8,248 bases of DNA from Methanomassiliicoccales archaeon PtaB.Bin134 (GTDB lineage: Archaea; Thermoplasmatota; Thermoplasmata; Methanomassiliicoccales; UBA472). The translations under genes were made by a program, and so were the position numbers. Positions 6,360 to 8,248 of this stretch are shown piece after piece. Under the pieces are notes generated by a model that worked only from the letters and a program-made list of their open reading frames with translations, did not search any database and was not told the DNA's origin. How positions within the stretch are numbered: the stretch's first letter is position 1; every line of letters begins with the position of its first letter. Where the stretch lies: positions 1-8,248 of the forward strand of contig MVPZ01000152.1 of assembly GCA_002067045.1 (NCBI GenBank), in the 5' to 3' direction.

Positions 6360-7091
6360 TCACTCCTTTTCCACGGCTCTCTCGGTCAGCCGGATGAAGG
6401 CCTGGTCCAGGGTCTCACCGGAATTGCAGATGGCACCCGGCTCTCCCATGGCCACGATCCTGCCCCGATCGATTATGGCCAGGCGGGAGCACATCTTCTC
6501 GGCTATCTCCAGGATATGGGTGCACATGAACACCGTGCCTCCCCGTTCCAAATATCCCTCTAGGTACTCCCGCACCCGCTTCTGGTAGCGGGGGTCCAGG
6601 CCGGAGAAAGGCTCGTCCAGGAACACCAGCGGGGGCTCGTGGATGAGCGCGGCGGCGACCATCAGCTTCTGCCTCGTTCCCTTGGAAAGGTCCTTGCAGG
6701 GAACCGCCGCCACCTCCTTCATATCCATGCGCTCTATCCACTCCTCGGTCCTCGCCTTGATGTCCTTGATATCGCGAACCAATCCGATGAAGTGCAGGTA
6801 TTCCCTGCCGGTCAGGAAGGAGGGGGGCGATTCGATCTCTGGAACTATCCCTATGCCCCGCTTGACCGCCAGGGGATCCACGGACGGGTCTGCTCCCAGC
6901 ACCATGCACGATCCGGACGTGGCGTCAAGCTGCCCGGTAAGAAGCTTCAACAGGGTGCTCTTGCCCGCGCCGTTGGGTCCCAGGAGACCGAATATCTCCC
7001 CCCTGCTCACTGAGAACGAGACGCCATCGACCGCCACCACCTCACCGAACTTCCTAGTCAGTCGGTCCGTTTCAATAACCAGCTCGGCCAT
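6360..7091 (-). CDS. ABC-2 exporter ATP-binding protein (CcmA-like)
   Basis: This 243-residue ATPase would power the permease encoded 4 bases downstream. Motifs run in order: Walker A GPNGAGKST (38-46), the Q-loop position (IVPEIE, residue 85) where Glu replaces the usual Gln, the variant signature LSKGTRQK (135-142) typical of the CcmA/ABC-2 group, Walker B LVFLDE (155-160), and the switch histidine H192 in CTHILE. The C-terminal ETLDQAFIRLTE (226-237) is also usual for this group. The Glu in the Q-loop is seen in other exporters of this type and need not impair function. The ATG at 7091 is chosen because GGTGAGG (7101-7107) lies 9 bases upstream and family homology begins there; the frame stays open a further 34 codons, but that stretch has no family character. 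Substrate unknown. Confidence 0.92.
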   Translation of the reverse strand: MAELVIETDRLTRKFGEVVAVDGVSFSVSRGEIFGLLGPNGAGKSTLLKLLTGQLDATSGSCMVLGADPSVDPLAVKRGIGIVPEIESPPSFLTGREYLHFIGLVRDIKDIKARTEEWIERMDMKEVAAVPCKDLSKGTRQKLMVAAALIHEPPLVFLDEPFSGLDPRYQKRVREYLEGYLERGGTVFMCTHILEIAEKMCSRLAIIDRGRIVAMGEPGAICNSGETLDQAFIRLTERAVEKE

Positions 7092-7250
7092 GCCTTGAGC
7101 CCTCACCGGTCGTATGGCGTTCAACCTGTTTGATTTTTCCACTCCACATGTTCTAGGGGATATCGTAAAGCACCTCGTAGGGCACCGCCTCAAGGGGGCC
7201 TGAAGACGTTCGGTATTTCGAGTTCCTTCATGGTGCTCGTAGGTCAGAGC
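7092..7250. promoter_or_regulatory. Divergent intergenic region between exporter ATPase and flavodoxin
   Basis: No gene is seen. On the minus strand GGTGAGG at 7101-7107 is the ribosome-binding site for the ATPase, and AT-rich stretches GAAAAATC (about 7133-7140) and TTTACGATA (about 7161-7169) are possible promoter elements for the exporter pair; I cannot choose between them. Short repeats occur, CTCGTAGG at 7174-7181 and 7236-7243, but they are near chance level. Confidence 0.35.
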
Positions 7251-7260
7251 TTATTATATT
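7251..7260 (+). promoter_or_regulatory. TATA box, leaderless promoter of the flavodoxin gene
   Basis: TTATTATATT is centred about 25 bases before the ATG at 7281, the standard archaeal distance to the transcription start, so the transcript should begin at or very near the start codon. No Shine-Dalgarno sequence is present, which agrees. Confidence 0.65.
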
Positions 7261-7261
7261 G

Positions 7262-7279
7262 GGATGGATTCGACCATCC
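7262..7279. repeat. Inverted repeat GGATGG-6-CCATCC over the predicted transcription start
   Basis: GGATGG (7262-7267) and CCATCC (7274-7279) are perfect 6-base arms around a 6-base spacer. They lie exactly between the TATA box and the start codon of the flavodoxin gene. A dimeric repressor bound here would block transcription initiation; this role is inference from position. Confidence 0.4.
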
Positions 7280-7280
7280 A

Positions 7281-7727
7281 ATGAAGGCGCTCATCGTTTA
7301 TGTCTCGGTCGAGCACGGGAACACTGAAAAGGTGGCCAAGGCGATGGCCGAGGCGATCGGGGCAGAGACCAGGAAAGCGGAGGATTTCGATCCGAACACT
7401 ATCTCGGAATATGATGTCATTGGCTTCGGCTCGGGCATATTCCACGGAAAATTCCATCCCGCACTGCTTCAGCTTGTAGATGACCTTCCCCAGCTGAAAG
7501 CCAGGGCCTTCATAATCTCTACCGGAGGGAAGGGTGATCAGAAACAGCATCCACAGCTTAAGGAGAGGCTGCAGAGTAAGAGATTGGATGTGCTCGAAGG
7601 ATTCTCCTGCAAGGCCTGGGACACCTATGGGCCGTTCAAGCTCACCGGGGGCATAAACAAGGGAAGGCCGAACGAGGAGGACCTGAAGAAGGCCAGGGAG
7701 TTCGCAGAGGCGCTGCCAAGATCATAA
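7281..7727 (+). CDS. Flavodoxin-family protein (FMN-binding electron carrier)
   Basis: This 148-residue cytoplasmic protein probably binds FMN and carries electrons. The first strand MKALIVYVSV leads into EHGNTEKVAKAMAEAIG (11-27), matching the flavodoxin phosphate-binding loop and first helix. GFGSGIFHGKFHPALLQLVDDL (from residue 48) has the second flavin-contact loop, and the tail has CKAWDTYGPFKLTGGINKGR (110-129), characteristic of a subgroup of short flavodoxins in bacteria and archaea. The length fits a stand-alone flavodoxin with no fused domain. The ATG at 7281 is chosen because the TATA box at 7251-7260 predicts transcription starting there; the frame extends upstream to ATG 7230, but that would lie before the promoter and the extra residues do not look like the fold. 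C110 next to the flavin region may be redox-relevant. The partner enzyme is unknown. Codons are G/C-ending, like the genes to the left. Confidence 0.88.
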   Translation: MKALIVYVSVEHGNTEKVAKAMAEAIGAETRKAEDFDPNTISEYDVIGFGSGIFHGKFHPALLQLVDDLPQLKARAFIISTGGKGDQKQHPQLKERLQSKRLDVLEGFSCKAWDTYGPFKLTGGINKGRPNEEDLKKAREFAEALPRS

Positions 7728-7729
7728 AC

Positions 7730-7744
7730 GCATGTTCGACATGC
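7730..7744 (+). repeat. Small hairpin just after the flavodoxin stop codon
   Basis: GCATGT (7730-7735) and ACATGC (7739-7744) pair perfectly around a TCG loop, two bases after the stop codon. It could stabilise the mRNA 3' end. Confidence 0.35.
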
Positions 7745-7761
7745 TCCATGGGCAGAGAAAA

Positions 7762-7781
7762 GTGCTCCCGCCGGGAAGCAC
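7762..7781 (+). repeat. GC-rich hairpin at the composition boundary
   Basis: GTGCTCCC (7762-7769) pairs with GGG-A-AGCAC (7773-7781) around a GCC loop, with one bulged A. It is not followed by a T run, so it is not a classic intrinsic terminator. It is the last GC-rich element before the AT-rich stretch. Confidence 0.4.
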
Positions 7782-7807
7782 ATCTGAATATAGCCAGTCA
7801 ATATTTA

Positions 7808-7842
7808 TTATGCCTTATCAAAATCTTTTATGCCTTTAGGCA
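7808..7842 (+). repeat. Direct repeat TTATGCCTT x2 with 20-base period, ending in a small hairpin
   Basis: TTATGCCTT occurs at 7808-7816 and 7828-7836, exactly 20 bases apart. The second copy runs into TGCCTTTAGGCA (7831-7842), an inverted repeat with 5-base arms. Both are in the AT-rich spacer before the restriction-enzyme-like gene. Confidence 0.45.
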
Positions 7843-7856
7843 ACTTCCGAAAACCC

Positions 7857-7866
7857 TTTCCTTTTT
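7857..7866 (+). terminator. Pyrimidine/T-rich tract, possible archaeal terminator for flavodoxin
   Basis: TTTCCTTTTT follows the flavodoxin gene by about 130 bases. Euryarchaeal termination often needs only oligo-T on the coding strand. The tract could equally be part of the AT-rich promoter region of the next gene. Confidence 0.3.
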
Positions 7867-7874
7867 AATTCACT

Positions 7875-7903
7875 ATATTGTAACAATATGGTAACTATTG
7901 TAA
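7875..7903. repeat. Palindrome ATATTGT-A-ACAATAT plus a second TATTGTAA half-site
   Basis: ATATTGT (7875-7881) and ACAATAT (7883-7889) are perfect inverted arms around a single A. TATTGTAA within it (7876-7883) recurs at 7896-7903, 20 bases on. The pair sits 40-65 bases before the restriction-enzyme-like start codon and touches its candidate TATA box, which fits an operator with a full site and a half site. Confidence 0.45.
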
Positions 7904-7910
7904 TATTTAA
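7904..7910 (+). promoter_or_regulatory. TATA-like box for the NotI-like gene
   Basis: TATTTAA is centred about 35 bases before the ATG at 7942, so transcription would begin near 7932 with a leader of about 10 bases. No Shine-Dalgarno match is seen. Other AT-rich stretches nearby (7862-7880) are alternatives. Confidence 0.4.
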
Positions 7911-7941
7911 TCTCTACCCATGTGTGGCTCGATTAGTTATC

Positions 7942-8248
7942 ATGGCCGAACCAGTATTCACTAGACATCCAACTGAAGTTTTTGGTTTTCCTTTTAACAA
8001 TGTTACACCAGAAGTTCAAAAATCACGCAAGGATCAGTATTGCCCATTTTTAAAAGGTGAGTGTAAAAAACCAAGAAAGAGTAACCCTGCTGTTAAAGTT
8101 GGAACGTGCAGCGTCGGTTATAGAATGAAGGGGGAGTCATCATTTCACCCAGTAGTAATCTGTCCCTACAGATATGAGGTTGAGGAGGTTTTCAAGGGCA
8201 TAGAGGATCATCTCCAGCTCAATATTACCGATGCAACGAAACAAAAGA
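7942..8248 (+). CDS. Probable NotI-family type II restriction endonuclease, N-terminal part (cut by window edge)
   Basis: From ATG 7942, 102 codons stay open to the window edge; the catalytic C-terminal part is missing. Four cysteines are placed as C34-P-F-L, C41, C56-S-V and C74-P-Y-R. NotI from Nocardia, as I recall it, has the same order in its N-terminal iron-binding domain: an E-x-FG start, CPFL, C, GVCVV and VCPNR. Here the matching pieces are TEVFGFPF (11-18), YCPFLKGEC (33-41), GTCSVGY (54-60) and VVICPYR (71-77). In NotI these cysteines hold a structural iron; that role here is inference. NotI-type enzymes cut DNA at GC-rich sites, but the target cannot be predicted from this part. 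Codons are strongly A/T-ending (about one third of third positions are G or C by hand count), unlike every gene to the left, suggesting recent transfer. In-frame GTG 7924 and ATG 7888 are less likely starts, since they fall after or inside promoter-like repeats. Confidence 0.72.
   Translation, partial: MAEPVFTRHPTEVFGFPFNNVTPEVQKSRKDQYCPFLKGECKKPRKSNPAVKVGTCSVGYRMKGESSFHPVVICPYRYEVEEVFKGIEDHLQLNITDATKQK

Noticed and set aside
7092..7193. 34-residue N-terminal extension of the exporter ATPase
   Set aside because: No family similarity, and a ribosome-binding site lies directly before the ATG at 7091.
7092..7280. tRNA or attachment site in the intergenic regions
   Set aside because: No cloverleaf with a matching T-arm could be built here or in 7728-7941.
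7920..7964. Short ORF starting at ATG 7920 (14 codons), out of frame with the NotI-like gene
   Set aside because: Too short, no ribosome-binding site, no similarity; probably chance.
1..8248. CRISPR array, insertion sequence or transposase
   Set aside because: No regularly spaced long repeats and no transposase or integrase motifs were seen on either strand.
1..8248. Apparent lack of GCGGCCGC (NotI) sites in the window
   Set aside because: I saw none by eye, but fewer than one would be expected by chance in this length, so it says nothing about specificity.

Overview
The window reads as archaeal chromosome, probably a euryarchaeote of the Thermoplasmata type (for example a relative of Methanomassiliicoccales). 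Clues are TATA-like boxes about 24-28 bases before several start codons with no room for a leader, a short-chain-dehydrogenase-type L-threonine dehydrogenase, and a binding protein anchored by an N-terminal helix and rich in N-glycosylation sequons. The lineage is inference; no rRNA or tRNA is present. Most of the DNA is GC-rich with G/C-ending codons. From about 7785 it becomes AT-rich.

Layout. 1-378 (minus) is the N-terminal part of a class I SAM methyltransferase, cut by the window edge. 379-535 is a divergent promoter region. 536-3853 (plus) is a metal-chelate (iron/siderophore or cobalamin type) ABC importer: binding protein, FecCD/BtuC-type permease and ATPase. The ATPase overlaps the permease by 17 bases and has no ATG, GTG or TTG start before its Walker A motif. 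3856-4818 (minus) is an SDR-type L-threonine 3-dehydrogenase, meeting the importer tail to tail with 2 bases between. 4904-7091 (minus) is an ABC-2 exporter: a CcmA-like ATPase followed by a 483-residue permease that looks like two fused halves. 7281-7727 (plus) is a small flavodoxin-family protein with a leaderless-type promoter. 7728-7941 is an AT-rich spacer with hairpins and repeats. 7942-8248 (plus) is the start of a probable NotI-family restriction endonuclease, with AT-rich codon use, running off the window.

How it fits together. The importer proteins would act together: extracytoplasmic capture, membrane passage and ATP-driven transport. The exporter pair is a translationally coupled unit of unknown substrate. 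The methyltransferase, dehydrogenase and flavodoxin look like independent housekeeping genes. The right end looks like the edge of a horizontally acquired restriction-modification locus, whose methylase would lie beyond 8248. I see no CRISPR array, insertion sequence or tRNA. The points most worth following are the NotI-like gene with its repeat-rich upstream region and the non-canonical start of the importer ATPase. I do not see clear evidence of a wholly new system within these bases.
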